The notes under the pieces are model-generated. The model saw only the letters and a program-made list of their open reading frames with translations. It was not told the DNA's origin and ran no database searches. Below, one piece after another: positions 8,089 to 15,665 of a DNA stretch of 29,433 bases. This DNA is from JAJUFS01 sp964599565 (GTDB taxonomy: Bacteria > Pseudomonadota > Gammaproteobacteria > Natronospirales > JAJUFS01), in contig CAZRFE010000028.1 in NCBI GenBank assembly GCA_964599565.1, positions 1-29,433 of the forward strand, in the 5' to 3' direction. Each line of letters opens with the position of its first letter. Position 1 is the stretch's first letter. Both the position numbers and the translations under genes were made by a program.

Positions 8089-8573
8089 TGCCGTTTCCCG
8101 TTCCTTCTTCCAGGATCGATGGCCGCGAACGCTCCTTCGAATTCCGCAACCACGCCTTCTTCACAGCGAACGTCTGCAACGAGGTTGAGACGCGCGCGGC
8201 CGCGCCGTTCGTACTGCGCGACGAACTGTTCAAGCGTTGCGGCGTCGGGCAGGCGGCAGGCCGCGGAAAAGTCTCCCGTCGCCGGCTTGCCGAACTTCAT
8301 GCGGCCTTCGTGGATGACGATGTGCGCGCCGCGACCATGCAACGCAAGCCATACGAGTCCCCAGCAGGCGAGCGTCGCGAGCGCGTTCAGGCTGCCGCCG
8401 AATACCGTACCGATGTGATTGCGGTTCGGCGCGAGCGGCGCTTCGAGCACCAGTGCGGATTCCGTCAGTTCCGAGACGCGCACCTGCATCTGCGGCACCA
8501 GCGGAATGGCGTGGTCCACGTAGTCCTGCAGGAGACGAACGGCGTCCGCCGGCGGTGGCAGCAATGGATGCAT
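8085..8573 (-). CDS. YiiD C-terminal-like hot-dog fold protein (thioesterase / Mad family)
   Basis: The product is 162 aa. The core has the pattern of the YiiD_C hot-dog family: LEAPLAPNRNHIGTVFGGSL (about residues 43-62), then ALATLACWGLVWLAL. Asn50, Asn52, Gly55 and the GGS turn are the likely active-site region. Such proteins are usually annotated as putative thioesterases; I recall related Proteobacterial proteins described as malonyl-ACP decarboxylases that feed fatty acid synthesis, so either activity is possible. The start at 8573 was chosen because the ATG shares one base with the E1 stop codon; an upstream ATG at 8660 would overlap the E1 by about 90 bp. Its role between an E1 and a JAMM peptidase is unclear. 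Confidence 0.8.
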   Translation of the reverse strand: MHPLLPPPADAVRLLQDYVDHAIPLVPQMQVRVSELTESALVLEAPLAPNRNHIGTVFGGSLNALATLACWGLVWLALHGRGAHIVIHEGRMKFGKPATGDFSAACRLPDAATLEQFVAQYERRGRARLNLVADVRCEEGVVAEFEGAFAAIDPGRRNGKRQ

Positions 8574-9358
8574 CAGCGAATCTTTCGGTTGATGGGTTCG
8601 GCGGCGCCGGTGCCGCAGACGACGCATGCGGGATCGCGCGCAAGGCGCGATGTGTGCCACGTCGCGTGCAGTGCGTCGTAACGCAGCAGGCGTCCTGTCA
8701 GCGGTTCGCCGATGCGCGCGATGAGTTTCAGCGCTTCGACGGCCATCATGCTGCCGATCACGCCGACGACCGGCGCAAGTATTCCGTTGGAGCGGCAGTC
8801 TTCCAGGCCTTCCGCGGTTTCGTCATAGAGACAGCTGTAGCACGGACTGTCGGCGCGCGCCGGTTCGAAGACGGCAAGCTGTCCCGAGTAGCGGATCGCG
8901 GCGCCGGAGACGAGCGGCACGCCCGCGGTCACGCACGCCTGGTTGGTCGCAAAGCGCGAACCGAAATTGTCGGTGCCGTCGAGCACGACATCCACGCCTT
9001 CGACTTCGCCAAGCAGTTCGTCATCGTCCATGCGTTCGTCGATGATGTAGACGGCGATGTCGGGATTGATCGCAAGCAGCCGGTCGGCGGCGGATTCCAC
9101 CTTGAGCACGCCGAGGTCGTCGGTGCTGTGCGCAATCTGGCGCTGCAGGTTGGAAAGGTCGACGGTGTCGTAATCGCTGAGAATGATTTCGCCGACGCCC
9201 GCGGCGGCGAGATACATTGCGGCGGGCGAGCCGAGTCCGCCGACGCCCATCACCAGCGCGCGGCCCTTGTTCAGCCTTCGCTGGCCCTGCGGACCGAAGT
9301 TCGGCAGTGCAAGGTGACGGCTGTAACGCAGGTCGGGCGTTATGTCGCGGGTTGTCAT
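8573..9358 (-). CDS. moeB: MoeB/ThiF-type E1 enzyme (sulfur-carrier adenylyltransferase)
   Basis: It adenylates the C-terminal Gly-Gly of a ubiquitin-like sulfur carrier (MoaD, ThiS or similar). The product is 261 aa, usual for MoeB/ThiF without a rhodanese domain. The ATP site is VMGVGGLGSPAA, followed by DYDTVDLSNLQRQ and DGTDNFGSRFATN. Two CxxC pairs for zinc are present (CYSC and CVVC), and a conserved cysteine in EDCRSNGILAPVVG matches the region of the ThiF acyl-disulfide cysteine. The start at 9358 gives MTTRDITPDLRYSRHLALPN, the family N-terminus; the ATG at 9388 would add ten residues. The symbol is by family only, as MoeB and ThiF cannot be separated here. First gene of the E1-hot-dog-JAMM cluster. 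Confidence 0.9.
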   Translation of the reverse strand: MTTRDITPDLRYSRHLALPNFGPQGQRRLNKGRALVMGVGGLGSPAAMYLAAAGVGEIILSDYDTVDLSNLQRQIAHSTDDLGVLKVESAADRLLAINPDIAVYIIDERMDDDELLGEVEGVDVVLDGTDNFGSRFATNQACVTAGVPLVSGAAIRYSGQLAVFEPARADSPCYSCLYDETAEGLEDCRSNGILAPVVGVIGSMMAVEALKLIARIGEPLTGRLLRYDALHATWHTSRLARDPACVVCGTGAAEPINRKIR

Positions 9359-9458
9359 TGGCTGGCGAAGCGGCGTGGAAAACCGCATTCTAGCACTCTG
9401 CGCATGCCAGCGTTCTGCATCCGCACCGGCAGGTTATGGCATGTAACCGCTGCCCGGA

Positions 9459-10391
9459 ATGAACGTTCCAACGACGCCGAGGTTCATCGTGCTCGCATTT
9501 CTGCCTGCATCCGTTCGCGCCGCACTCGCGGTGCTGCTGGTCGTACTCAACACGGTGATCTGTTTCGTGCCGCTGTTCATTGTTGCGCTGCTGAAACTGC
9601 TGCTGCCGCTGCCGGCATGGCAGCGCGCCGCACGCCGGCTGCTGCACGGCATGGCGGAATGCTGGATCAGCGTGAACAACGGCGTGATCGCGCTGACTCA
9701 GCGCATCGAATGGCACATCGAACTGCCGGACGGGCTTTCGTGCGAGGAATCCTGGCTTGTGATCGCGAACCATCAGAGCTGGGCGGACATCGTCGTCCTG
9801 CAGCGCGCATTCAACCGGCGCATTCCGTTCCTGAAATTCTTTCTCAAGCGCGAACTCGTATGGGTGCCGCTGCTCGGCATCGCCTGGTGGGCGCTGGAGA
9901 TGCCGTTCATGCGGCGTTACTCGCGCGAATATCTTGAAAGGCATCCGCACAGGCGCGGCGCCGATCTCGCCGTCACGCGCCGCGCCTGCGAGAAGTTCCG
10001 CGATGCGCCGGTTTCGATCATGAGTTTCGTCGAAGGCACGCGCTTTCGCGACAGCCGGCACGCCGCGCAGGAATCGCCCTACCGGCACCTGCTTCGGCCG
10101 AAGGCGGGCGGCGTTGCCTTCGCGCTGAATGCGATGGACGGCGCGATACGCAACGTGCTCGATGTGACCATCGTCTACCGGCCGCATCGTGCGGATTTCG
10201 CGGACCTGTTCATGGGTCGCGTGCGCGGCGTGCGCGTGCACGTTCGCCGGCTTCCCGTTCCTGCGCGTTTCCTGCACGGCGACTACCAGCAGGATGAAGC
10301 ATGGCGCGAGGATTTCCAGGCATGGATTCGCGCATTGTGGGAGGAGAAGGATCGCCGCATCGATGCGCTGCTCGCACATGCCGACAATTGA
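9459..10391 (+). CDS. PlsC-type acyltransferase (YihG-like)
   Basis: Membrane-associated 1-acyl-glycerol-3-phosphate-type acyltransferase of 310 aa. Two N-terminal hydrophobic stretches at about residues 20-50 anchor it. The catalytic HX4D is His105-QSWA-Asp110 (IANHQSWADIVVLQ) and the phosphate-binding block is EGTRF at residues 192-196. MRRYSREYLERHP and the later RPKAGGVAFAL match the YihG/LCLAT-like branch rather than PlsC itself. The real acyl acceptor is not deducible. It is divergent from the E1 gene with about 100 bp between starts, and MarC follows 61 bp downstream on the same strand. Confidence 0.88.
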   Translation: MNVPTTPRFIVLAFLPASVRAALAVLLVVLNTVICFVPLFIVALLKLLLPLPAWQRAARRLLHGMAECWISVNNGVIALTQRIEWHIELPDGLSCEESWLVIANHQSWADIVVLQRAFNRRIPFLKFFLKRELVWVPLLGIAWWALEMPFMRRYSREYLERHPHRRGADLAVTRRACEKFRDAPVSIMSFVEGTRFRDSRHAAQESPYRHLLRPKAGGVAFALNAMDGAIRNVLDVTIVYRPHRADFADLFMGRVRGVRVHVRRLPVPARFLHGDYQQDEAWREDFQAWIRALWEEKDRRIDALLAHADN

Positions 10392-10452
10392 CTTCGCCTG
10401 CAACTTGCGCATGATGTAGCGGGCGGCGCCGCCGCAACGACAAAGGCGAAAG

Positions 10453-11094
10453 ATGCAGGACTGGTCCGAGTACCTGAAATTCCTGATCGGCCTGATGGCG
10501 ATACTCAATCCCATCGGCGCGATCCCGGTGTTCATCAATCTCACCTCGCAGCAGTCGGACGCCGAACGCCGCGAGACCGCGCTCATCGCAGGCATTTCAA
10601 TCGCCGTCGTGCTGCTGATCTCGCTGGTCGCGGGCGAAGCCATCCTGCGCATGTTCGGCATCAGCATCGCGAGCTTCCGCGTCGGCGGCGGCATTCTCAT
10701 CCTGCTCATGGCCATCTCGATGATGTCGGCGACCATGAGTCCTGCGCGGCAGACGCCGGAAGAAGCGCGCGATGCGGTACTGAAGGATTCCGTCGCCGTC
10801 GTGCCGCTCGCCATTCCGCTGGTCGCAGGTCCCGGCGCCATCTCCACCATGATTCTCTATGCGAACCGCTCGAAGGGCGTCGTGGACGACATGATGCTCG
10901 CCGTCGGCATTGTCGTGGCGGCCGCCGTAGTGTGGGGAATGTTCCGTGCCGCGCAGCCGCTGGCAGCACGCCTCGGGCGCACCGGCATCAACGTCGTCAC
11001 ACGCATCATGGGCCTGGTCATGGCAGCCATCGGCGTGGAATTCATGGCGAACGGATTGAAGCAGCTGTTCCCGCCGCTGGCAGGCGCCGGGTGA
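10453..11094 (+). CDS. MarC/YhgN-family integral membrane protein
   Basis: Inner-membrane protein of 213 aa with six predicted hydrophobic segments. The family signature is clear: LMAILNPIGAIPVFINLT near the N-terminus, FRVGGGILILLMAISMM in the middle and VPLAIPLVAGPGAISTMI later. The last segment, RIMGLVMAAIGVEFMANGL, is also typical. The family was once linked to multiple antibiotic resistance, but that link has been withdrawn, so the function is unknown. An AAAGG ribosome binding site lies about 8 nt before the ATG. Confidence 0.93.
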   Translation: MQDWSEYLKFLIGLMAILNPIGAIPVFINLTSQQSDAERRETALIAGISIAVVLLISLVAGEAILRMFGISIASFRVGGGILILLMAISMMSATMSPARQTPEEARDAVLKDSVAVVPLAIPLVAGPGAISTMILYANRSKGVVDDMMLAVGIVVAAAVVWGMFRAAQPLAARLGRTGINVVTRIMGLVMAAIGVEFMANGLKQLFPPLAGAG

Positions 11095-11099
11095 ATGGT

Positions 11100-11105
11100 T
11101 ATACT
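11100..11105 (+). promoter_or_regulatory. Possible -10 element upstream of the small membrane protein gene
   Basis: TATACT matches 5 of 6 positions of a -10 box, 64 bp before the ATG at 11169 and just after the marC stop. No convincing -35 or TGn extension is seen, so this is a weak call. It would give the small membrane protein its own transcript, ended by the terminator at 11570-11596. Confidence 0.3.
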
Positions 11106-11168
11106 CATTCGAGCCGCGAGGCATCAATCGACAACAACTATCGGCAACGACACGATCGAGGAGGGGGT

Positions 11169-11549
11169 ATGCAGGACATGAATCCGGGTGCAGTGGTCAA
11201 GGACATCAGCCTGCCGCTGTTCAACGCGAAGTTCTGGATCAAGCTGATGGGCGTGTTCATGATCATCTACGGCGTGCTGGTCGCGCTCACCATCGTCGGG
11301 ATCATCATCGCGTGGCTGCCGATCTGGGTCGGCGTCGTGCTGTTCCAGTCCGCGAGCGCGATCGATGTCGCGTATACGAACGGCGACCAGGAAGCGGCCG
11401 TGCGCGCGATGGACAAGCTGAAGGTCTACTTCATCATCAACGGCGTGCTGCTGCTGATCGGCATCATCTTCGGCGTCATCGCCGTCATGTTCGGCGGCAT
11501 GGCCGCGCTCACCGGCATGGGCGGCGGCATGCAGGGCATGCCGTTCTGA
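11169..11549 (+). CDS. Small membrane protein, DUF5362-like
   Basis: The product is 126 aa, starting MQDMNPGAVVKDISLPLFNA. Two or three membrane segments are visible at about residues 25-60 (MGVFMIIYGVLVALTIVGII, then AWLPIWVGVVLF) and 88-108. A short charged stretch, NGDQEAAVRAMDKLKVYFI, lies between them, and the C-terminus is Gly/Met-rich (GMGGGMQGMPF). The layout resembles DUF5362 proteins; no function is known. A strong ribosome binding site (GAGGAGGGGG) lies directly before the ATG, so the start is clear. An ideal terminator follows 21 bp after the stop. Confidence 0.8.
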   Translation: MQDMNPGAVVKDISLPLFNAKFWIKLMGVFMIIYGVLVALTIVGIIIAWLPIWVGVVLFQSASAIDVAYTNGDQEAAVRAMDKLKVYFIINGVLLLIGIIFGVIAVMFGGMAALTGMGGGMQGMPF

Positions 11550-11569
11550 TCACGCCGCTCGCAATGAAG

Positions 11570-11596
11570 AAGGCCGGTCACTGACCGGCCTTTTTT
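11570..11596 (+). terminator. Intrinsic terminator
   Basis: Perfect 10-bp stem AGGCCGGTCA / TGACCGGCCT (11571-11580 and 11582-11591) with a single unpaired base between the arms; in practice the loop opens by a few pairs. It is followed by six T in total to 11596. It ends the transcript of the small membrane protein and lies between convergent genes, so it may also slow transcription coming from ppiB. Confidence 0.9.
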
Positions 11597-11611
11597 CTTT
11601 CTGCGCTTCGC

Positions 11612-12106
11612 TTACGCGCGGCGTGCGGCGATGATCGTCACGGTTTCGACCGGCACGTCGCGCATGCCTGCCTGCATGCCGGTTGCGACGTCCGCGATCC
11701 GGTCGACGACATCCTCGCCCTTTGCGACCTTCCCGAACACCGCGTAGCCGAAATCGCGCGAGCCGTGATCGAGGAAGACGTTGTCCGCGACGTTGATGAA
11801 GAACTGCGCGGTGGCGCTGTCGACCACCGACGTGCGTGCCATCGCGATGCTGTACGGCTCGTTCGACAGGCCGTTGTCGGCTTCATTCCTTATCGGGTCG
11901 CGCGTCGGCTTCTGCGACATGTCCGCGGTGAAGCCGCCGCCCTGGACCATGAAATCCGGGATGACGCGATGAAAGATCGTGCCGTTGTAGAAGCCGTCGT
12001 CGACGTAACGAAGAAAGTTCTCGACGGTGACCGGCGCCTTCTCGGCGTTAAGCTCGATGTGGATTTCACCGAGCGAGGTTTCGAGCACGACGGTTTCGCT
12101 TGCCAT
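11612..12106 (-). CDS. ppiB: Cyclophilin-type peptidyl-prolyl cis-trans isomerase B
   Basis: Cytoplasmic prolyl isomerase; no signal peptide is present. The product is 164 aa, the same size as E. coli PpiB. Catalytic and core motifs are FHRVIPDFMVQGGGFT (with the key Arg and Phe) and AMARTSVVDSATAQFFINV. FGKVAKGEDVVDRIA occurs near the end. The ATG at 12104-12106 gives MASETVVLETSLGEIHIELN, the expected start. It follows the YeiH-family gene by 24 bp on the same strand. Confidence 0.95.
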   Translation of the reverse strand: MASETVVLETSLGEIHIELNAEKAPVTVENFLRYVDDGFYNGTIFHRVIPDFMVQGGGFTADMSQKPTRDPIRNEADNGLSNEPYSIAMARTSVVDSATAQFFINVADNVFLDHGSRDFGYAVFGKVAKGEDVVDRIADVATGMQAGMRDVPVETVTIIAARRA

Positions 12107-12130
12107 GATGATGTTCCTTGTTCGTCCCGA

Positions 12131-13108
12131 TCAGGACAGCAGATGAAGACCCGCCAGCACCAGGCCGGCGAGGAACAGGGTTTCCGATGTTATCAGCAAC
12201 ACCGGCCGCCAGCCGAGTTCGGCGAGTTCCTTGAACGATGCCTTCACGCCGATGGCCGCGATGGCGACGACAAGACAGGCGCGCGACAGCGTCTCGAGCG
12301 GTGTGGCGAGCACCTCCGGTATGAAGCCGAGACTGTTGGCGACGACGAGCACGATGAACGCGACGAGGAATCCTGGAATCGCCGCACCGCCGCTCGATGC
12401 ATGACCGCCGCGCGCGACGGTGACGGAAATCAGCAGCACGGCGGGCGCGAGCACTGCGACGCGCAGCAGTTTCGTGAACGTCGCCGTGTCGCCCGCGGAT
12501 TCGGAAATCATGTAGCCCGCGCCGACCACCTGCGCGACATCGTGGATGGTTCCGCCGAGAAAGAATCCGGCGCGCACGTCGGACATCTCGAACAGCGCGA
12601 CAAGCAGCGGGTACAGCACCATGGCAATCGTGCTCAGCGTGGTGACGCCGACGATGGTGAAGATGAGATGCCGCTCGGAGTCCTTGCGTTCCGGCAGCAC
12701 CGCGGCGATGGCCATGGCCGCGGACGCACCGCAGATCGCCACCGCGCCGCCGGTCAGCACGCCCTGCGATTTCGTCATGCCCAGCGCGCGCGCGAAGAGC
12801 AGGCCGAAGAGTATCGTCGAGGGCACGGCGATCAGCACGATGAGCACGGGCGTGATGCCGAGCGCGAGTATCTGCTCGACGGAGATGCGCACGCCGAGCA
12901 GCGCGACGCCGAAGCGCAGCACCGTGCGCGATGACAGCCGGATGCCCGGTGCAAAGCGCGAATCCCCGGCGAGATGGTGAAACGTCATGCCGATGAGCAG
13001 CGCATACAGCAGCGTCGGTCCGCCGTAATGATCCGCAACGAATGCAGCGGCAAGACCGATGACGGCGCAGAACAGCAGGCCGGGCAGTGTCGTGACGAGT
13101 GCGCGCAT
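12131..13108 (-). CDS. YeiH/UPF0324 family transporter (putative sulfate exporter family)
   Basis: Inner-membrane protein of 325 aa with about ten hydrophobic segments. Family signatures are present: TVLRFGVALLGVRIS, GGAVAICGASAAMAIAAV and FFLGGTIHDVAQVVGAG. E. coli YeiH is usually next to its LysR regulator YeiE; no regulator is seen here. The family carries the name putative sulfate exporter, but the substrate is not firmly established. The start at 13108 lies 1 bp after the MAPEG stop, so the two genes are probably translationally coupled; an ATG 12 codons earlier would overlap the MAPEG gene. Confidence 0.9.
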   Translation of the reverse strand: MRALVTTLPGLLFCAVIGLAAAFVADHYGGPTLLYALLIGMTFHHLAGDSRFAPGIRLSSRTVLRFGVALLGVRISVEQILALGITPVLIVLIAVPSTILFGLLFARALGMTKSQGVLTGGAVAICGASAAMAIAAVLPERKDSERHLIFTIVGVTTLSTIAMVLYPLLVALFEMSDVRAGFFLGGTIHDVAQVVGAGYMISESAGDTATFTKLLRVAVLAPAVLLISVTVARGGHASSGGAAIPGFLVAFIVLVVANSLGFIPEVLATPLETLSRACLVVAIAAIGVKASFKELAELGWRPVLLITSETLFLAGLVLAGLHLLS

Positions 13109-13109
13109 G

Positions 13110-13499
13110 TCAGCTGAGCGAAGCGACGATGAGCGCCGCGGCAAGCACGAGCATCACGAGCCAGGTAAGCGCGGTGCCGGCGAAACGCCCGGCCGAGTAA
13201 CCGGCGTTGCCGCCAAGACCGGCGGCATGCACGATGCGCGCGAGAAACAGGGTGGAACCCGATGCATGCACGCTCCACGCCGGAAAACCGTTCAGCTCCG
13301 CAAGCAGCAGCAGGATGAGTGCGGCGGGAACGTATTCGGTGGCGTTGCCGTGCACGCGCGCGGCAAGCGCGAGGTCTTCATGTCCTCCCGAACCGATGCC
13401 GACGCGATGCCGGCGCCGCAGCAGCGGCACGCGGGATGCGAGTGCGACCAGCAGGATGGCGAGCAGGCCGGCGTACAGCGCCGTGACCGGTGCGTGCAT
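13110..13499 (-). CDS. MAPEG-family membrane protein
   Basis: The product is 129 aa with four hydrophobic segments, matching the membrane-associated eicosanoid/glutathione metabolism fold. The conserved helix-2 motif is LAARVHGNATEYVPAALILL (about residues 44-63), with the Arg/Asn/Glu pattern of the YecN-like bacterial branch. It may act as a glutathione transferase-like protein in the inner membrane, but bacterial members are mostly uncharacterised. It sits directly upstream of the YeiH-family gene (1 bp apart). Confidence 0.88.
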   Translation of the reverse strand: MHAPVTALYAGLLAILLVALASRVPLLRRRHRVGIGSGGHEDLALAARVHGNATEYVPAALILLLLAELNGFPAWSVHASGSTLFLARIVHAAGLGGNAGYSAGRFAGTALTWLVMLVLAAALIVASLS

Positions 13500-13525
13500 T
13501 GCATGTTCTCCGGAGTGTCAGTGGA

Positions 13526-13918
13526 TCAATGGAAGGAAATCGACTTGAGAATGTCCTGGACGATGTGATCCTCGACGTGACGGTCGGCGATGTCGCAGTT
13601 GTACGTCACGTAGAAGAAAAGCTCGTCGTATGCGAGATACCACTCGCGCCAGTGGAGTTCGTCCTCGTCGTACTCGAACAGCAGTCCCTGGAATTCGCCG
13701 ACGCGCACGATGCGGCTCGGGATATCGTCCTCGACGAGGTCGATCGCGAAATACTCCAGGTCTTCCTCGTCGACGAGACCGTCTTCCTTCTCGGAGACGG
13801 TGACCTGCAGTTCGCCGGGGCCGTCGGGATGGTAGAGCAGCACACCATCCTCGTCTTCCTCGCCGACCCAGCCGTCGGGCAGCTGCGCGGTCCAAAGATC
13901 GGTATGGAATTCGTTCAA
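13526..13918 (-). CDS. Very acidic hypothetical protein, possibly Mog1/PsbP-like
   Basis: The product is 130 aa, cytoplasmic, with no signal peptide or membrane segment. Roughly 35-40 Asp/Glu stand against fewer than ten Lys/Arg, with clusters such as EEDEDG, EEDLEYF and YDEDELHW. The order of features (LPDGW near the start, HPDGPGELQVTV, a central EFQGLLFEY strand, then LFFYVTYNCD and a final VQDILKSISF) resembles the Mog1/PsbP/DUF1795 fold; that is inference. It lies 26 bp upstream of the MAPEG gene on the same strand. Real coding is supported by codon use and by the regular strand/helix pattern. Function unknown. Confidence 0.72.
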   Translation of the reverse strand: MNEFHTDLWTAQLPDGWVGEEDEDGVLLYHPDGPGELQVTVSEKEDGLVDEEDLEYFAIDLVEDDIPSRIVRVGEFQGLLFEYDEDELHWREWYLAYDELFFYVTYNCDIADRHVEDHIVQDILKSISFH

Positions 13919-13992
13919 GTGGAATGTCCCTGGCAGGTGTAGCGCAAAGTTTAGGGGCTGGTGTCCGCCATTTCCATGGCCGCGCGGCAGGA

Positions 13993-14460
13993 TCAGAAAA
14001 CAATATCGGCAGCGTTCGCGCGCTCCCAGCCGCTTTGCAGTATCTCGTAGCTGTCGCCGTCGGCGATGAGTTCGAGTTCCACGCGGAAGATGTCGGCGTC
14101 CGGCAACGCTTCCTCGCCGCGCTGCCCCATGGCGACATAAATCGTTGCAATCGCATGCTCCGGCGAAAGCACTTCGATGCTCTCGACGCGCGTCAGCAGA
14201 TGCACGGACTTGTTGCGCAGGTAGAAGCCGCGCAGGATCGCGGCCGCCTTCAGCTTGTCGTTGCCGCGCGCATCGAGGTAGTCGCCGGCGATGCGGTCGA
14301 CGAGTTCCGTGAACTGCCGGTCTTCCGCGAGCGTTTCCGTTTCCGCGATGAAGGCGCGCACGCGCGCTTCCGGCGGTGCGGTTTCGCCGCAGCCTGCGAG
14401 CGCTGCGGCCATTGCGACGGCGGCGAGGAGGGGCGCGAACTCAGGCTTCCAGTTGCGCAT
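13993..14460 (-). CDS. Predicted lipoprotein, unknown function
   Basis: The product is 155 aa with a lipoprotein signal peptide: basic start MRNWK, hydrophobic core and lipobox LAGC with Cys24. The mature part is an alpha/beta domain with three helices (ARVRAFIAETETLAEDRQFT and following) and then beta strands (HAIATIYVAMGQRG, FRVELELIADGDSYEI). This recalls an NTF2-like layout, by inference only. The residues after Cys are Gly-Glu, so outer-membrane sorting is likely. Its start lies 20 bp inside the DUF2007 gene, indicating one transcript from prmC onward. Confidence 0.78.
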   Translation of the reverse strand: MRNWKPEFAPLLAAVAMAAALAGCGETAPPEARVRAFIAETETLAEDRQFTELVDRIAGDYLDARGNDKLKAAAILRGFYLRNKSVHLLTRVESIEVLSPEHAIATIYVAMGQRGEEALPDADIFRVELELIADGDSYEILQSGWERANAADIVF

Positions 14461-14677
14461 CGGGCGTGCTGCCGGTCTGGAAGGTTTCGATGATGTTGCG
14501 TGCGTCCGTCTCGTCGCATTCCGCGACGCGCACCTCGACGATGCCGAACGCGGGCAGCTCGCCGATGCCGCCCTGCAGGTAATCGCCCGTGACGATCGCG
14601 TGGATGCCGTGGCTCTCCAGCAGTCCGCGAACCACGTGTGCGTCCAGGCTGTGCTCGGCGAGGTAGACGGTATTCAT
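14441..14677 (-). CDS. DUF2007-family protein
   Basis: The product is 78 aa and matches the DUF2007 (putative signal-transducing protein) pattern. It begins MNTVYLAEHSLDAHVVRGLL, where the family has a short strand and then a helix that shuttles between substrates. ESHGIHAIVTGDYLQGGIGE and a final strand (FGIVEVRVAE) follow. It probably binds a peptide or nucleotide; the function is not proven. A GAGAG ribosome binding site precedes the ATG. It starts 12 bp after the prmC stop and overlaps the lipoprotein gene by 20 bp. Confidence 0.85.
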   Translation of the reverse strand: MNTVYLAEHSLDAHVVRGLLESHGIHAIVTGDYLQGGIGELPAFGIVEVRVAECDETDARNIIETFQTGSTPDAQLEA

Positions 14678-14689
14678 GGCGTTCTCTCT

Positions 14690-15541
14690 TTATATATGGA
14701 GATTGCGGCCGACGCTGACGCGATCGTTGCCGCCGAGATCGCGGATACACCGTAGTTCGTCGAAGCCCGCGTTCGCAAGCAGTTCGCGCACGGACGCCGC
14801 CTGGTCGAAACCGTGCTCGAGCAGCAGCCAGCCGCCCGGCGCGAGAAAGCGGCGCGCATCCGCAACGATCATGCGGATGTCGTCCAGTCCGTCTGTGCCC
14901 GCAACGAGCGCCGCCTGCGGCTCGAAGCGCACATCGCCGCGCTCAAGATGCGCATCGCCCGCGGCGATGTACGGCGGGTTGCTGACCACGACATCGAACT
15001 GCCATCCCGTGAACGGCTCCCACCACGCGCCTGCGTGGAAATGCACATCGAGTTTCAGCTGTTCTGCATTCCTGCGCGCAACGTCCAGCGCCGCTGTGCT
15101 CGCATCGCTTGCATGCACATCCGCAAGCGGACGTTCCTGCCGGATCGCAAGCGCGATGGCGCCGGTGCCGGTGCCGAGATCCAGCACGCGGCAGCGCGCG
15201 TCGCGCGGAATCCGGTCAAGCGCGGCCTCGACCAGTATTTCGGTGTCCGGTCGCGGAATCAGCGTGTCCGGCGTGACGGCGAGACGCATCGACCAGAACT
15301 CGCGTTCGCCGAGAATGTACGCCAGCGGTTCGCCGCGCAGCCTGCGTTCGAGGAGTTCCATGAAACGCGCAAGCTGTTCCGACGCGGGACGATTTCCAGG
15401 CCAGGCCTTGAGATGGCTGCGCGGGCGGTCGAGTGCGCGTGCAAGCAGGATTTCCGCATCGAGATGCGGGCTGTCGCTCACGGCCTCGAGTTGCCGGGCC
15501 GATTGCGCGAGCAGTTCGTCATGGGTTGGCGTATTCGGCAT
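14690..15541 (-). CDS. prmC: Peptide chain release factor N5-glutamine methyltransferase
   Basis: It methylates the glutamine of the GGQ loop in RF1 and RF2 using S-adenosylmethionine. The product is 283 aa. The SAM site is VLDLGTGTGAIALAI (about residues 119-133) and the glutamine-binding NPPY is at residues 188-191 (VVVSNPPYIAAGD). The N-terminal helical domain carries EPLAYILGEREFW, which is typical. The start at 15541 gives MPNTPTHDELLAQSARQLEA; the frame is open further upstream, but that part reads through the divergent promoter region. In many gammaproteobacteria prmC directly follows prfA; here prfA lies about 7 kb away on the same strand. Confidence 0.94.
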   Translation of the reverse strand: MPNTPTHDELLAQSARQLEAVSDSPHLDAEILLARALDRPRSHLKAWPGNRPASEQLARFMELLERRLRGEPLAYILGEREFWSMRLAVTPDTLIPRPDTEILVEAALDRIPRDARCRVLDLGTGTGAIALAIRQERPLADVHASDASTAALDVARRNAEQLKLDVHFHAGAWWEPFTGWQFDVVVSNPPYIAAGDAHLERGDVRFEPQAALVAGTDGLDDIRMIVADARRFLAPGGWLLLEHGFDQAASVRELLANAGFDELRCIRDLGGNDRVSVGRNLHI

Positions 15542-15665
15542 GTCCGTACGGGCGCTGGCAGGTGCGCGAATGATACTCCGCGGCAAGGCGGTGCGCTGCG
15601 GCTGGTGTATCATGCCGCTTTCGCGCGGCTGCCCGCGCAACGTTTCGCGCAGCATGGAACTCCCG
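15542..15665. promoter_or_regulatory. Divergent promoter region, prmC / cystathionine beta-synthase
   Basis: 124 bp between divergent starts. TATCAT at 15608-15613 (plus) could be a -10 for the transsulfuration genes, and another TATCAT on the minus strand (about 15570-15575) could serve prmC. No good -35 boxes are visible, which suggests activator-dependent or weak promoters. Confidence 0.3.

Noticed and set aside
8453..9937. 494-codon plus-strand open frame
   Set aside because: It runs antisense across the E1 gene and into the acyltransferase gene in another frame. The translation is Arg/Ala/His-rich with no family motif; it is a high-GC shadow.
9390..10850. 486-codon minus-strand open frame
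   Set aside because: Antisense to the acyltransferase and marC genes, both well supported.
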